Positions 63,766 through 64,000 of a DNA stretch of 64,000 nucleotides are shown here, piece by piece. The position numbers and the translations under genes were made by a program. The stretch covers positions 62,001-126,000 of the forward strand of contig JADKJV010000004.1 in assembly GCA_016720825.1 (NCBI GenBank), given 5' to 3'. Within the stretch, counting starts at the first letter, position 1; each line of letters opens with the position of its first letter. Source of the stretch: Chitinophagaceae bacterium (GTDB lineage Bacteria > Bacteroidota > Bacteroidia > Chitinophagales > Chitinophagaceae). The notes beneath the pieces were generated by a model, which was given only the letters and a program-made list of their open reading frames with translations, did not search any database and was not told where the DNA came from.

Positions 63766-64000
63766 TTGAAAAAATATTTACATATCGTTTTGTTCCTTCT
63801 GGTTATTGGTAAAGAAGCTGATAGCCAGGTGGATCCTCATTTCTCCCAGTTTTATGCCAACCCGCTTTGGTTAAATCCGGGGATGGCAGGGGTGATTGAT
63901 GGTGGCATGCGGATATCCGCGATTTACAGGAATCAATGGAACCAGGTTATGGTGCCTTTTACAACGCGCGGGTTTTCCATGGATTTTCAAACCAATAAAA
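63766..64000 (+). CDS. PorP/SprF-family outer-membrane protein (3' end outside window)
   Basis: The frame opens with a TTG at 63766, two bases after the T9SS-B gene stop, and runs to the window end without a stop. The translation begins (M)KKYLHIVLFLLVIGKEADSQ, a signal peptide, then DPHFSQFYANPLWLNPGMAG and RISAIYRNQWNQVMVPFTTRGFS, the diagnostic PorP/SprF opening. These outer-membrane proteins serve T9SS cargo with type-B tails and are normally coded next to them. About 300 residues are expected; 78 are visible. Confidence 0.88.
   Translation, partial: MKKYLHIVLFLLVIGKEADSQVDPHFSQFYANPLWLNPGMAGVIDGGMRISAIYRNQWNQVMVPFTTRGFSMDFQTNK

Noticed and set aside
1..64000. Prophage, integrative element or defence island
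   Set aside because: No integrase, transposase, restriction, toxin-antitoxin, CRISPR or phage-structural gene was found, and housekeeping genes are spread throughout.
1..64000. tRNA or rRNA genes
   Set aside because: I looked for tRNA cloverleaf signatures (GGTTCGA-type T loops with CCA-like ends) in the gaps and saw none that folded; a tRNAscan run would settle this.

Overview
The window looks like an ordinary chromosomal stretch of a Bacteroidota bacterium, most likely family Chitinophagaceae. The evidence is type IX secretion (T9SS) C-terminal sorting domains on three secreted proteins, a PorP/SprF gene at the right edge, a type III glutamine synthetase, a bacterial ComA-type phosphosulfolactate synthase, a LytS/LytTR two-component pair, and several promoters of the Bacteroidota form TTG-N19-20-TAnnTTTG. 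Species-level placement is inference. I see no rRNA, tRNA, CRISPR array, transposase, prophage or integrase.

Layout. 1-11 kb: end of a helical protein, carA, aroQ, a membrane-anchored trypsin-like protease, a large BNR-propeller protein, a MORN-repeat protein, an esterase, small proteins, RNase Z with a STAS protein. 11-25 kb: clpC, cmk, a T9SS cargo protein with a long leader, a K+ channel, an FKBP isomerase, a DEDDh/GIY-YIG nuclease, an RlmK-like rRNA methyltransferase, a secreted PQQ-type sugar dehydrogenase, mdh and a thioredoxin-like protein. 25-31 kb: efp-accB-accC, a PhyH-family oxygenase, an M19 dipeptidase and an OmpA-like protein. 31-42 kb: LytTR regulator, OB-fold lipoprotein, an unknown exported protein, a TPR-LytS histidine kinase, two tiny membrane proteins, an NHL-propeller lipoprotein, glutamine synthetase III and a polytopic membrane protein. 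42-53 kb: purL-hldD-proC, an exported protein with an amidohydrolase, pyrG-yidC. 53-64 kb: a TPR protein, comA-aroE, a minus-strand cluster (unknown protein, rdgB, ECF sigma factor, membrane anti-sigma candidate, thioesterase), ilvE, then a T9SS type-B cargo protein directly followed by porP/sprF.

Most genes are housekeeping: nucleotide synthesis (carA, purL, pyrG, cmk), the shikimate pathway (aroQ, aroE), fatty-acid initiation (accB, accC), proline and branched-chain amino acids, LPS heptose, protein quality control and membrane insertion. The accessory flavour comes from the secretome (T9SS cargo, propellers, lipoproteins).

Two things stand out. First, at least seven, probably eight, single-base frame breaks lie in otherwise intact genes, including the essential-type genes clpC, efp and purL (two breaks). 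Nearly all are in homopolymers, so I read them as consensus errors and annotate the joined genes. Second, the intergenic gaps carry several families of short inverted and direct repeats. I did not find a convincing undescribed multi-gene system; the most open leads are the comA-aroE pair, the ECF cluster with an unknown first gene, and the repeat families.
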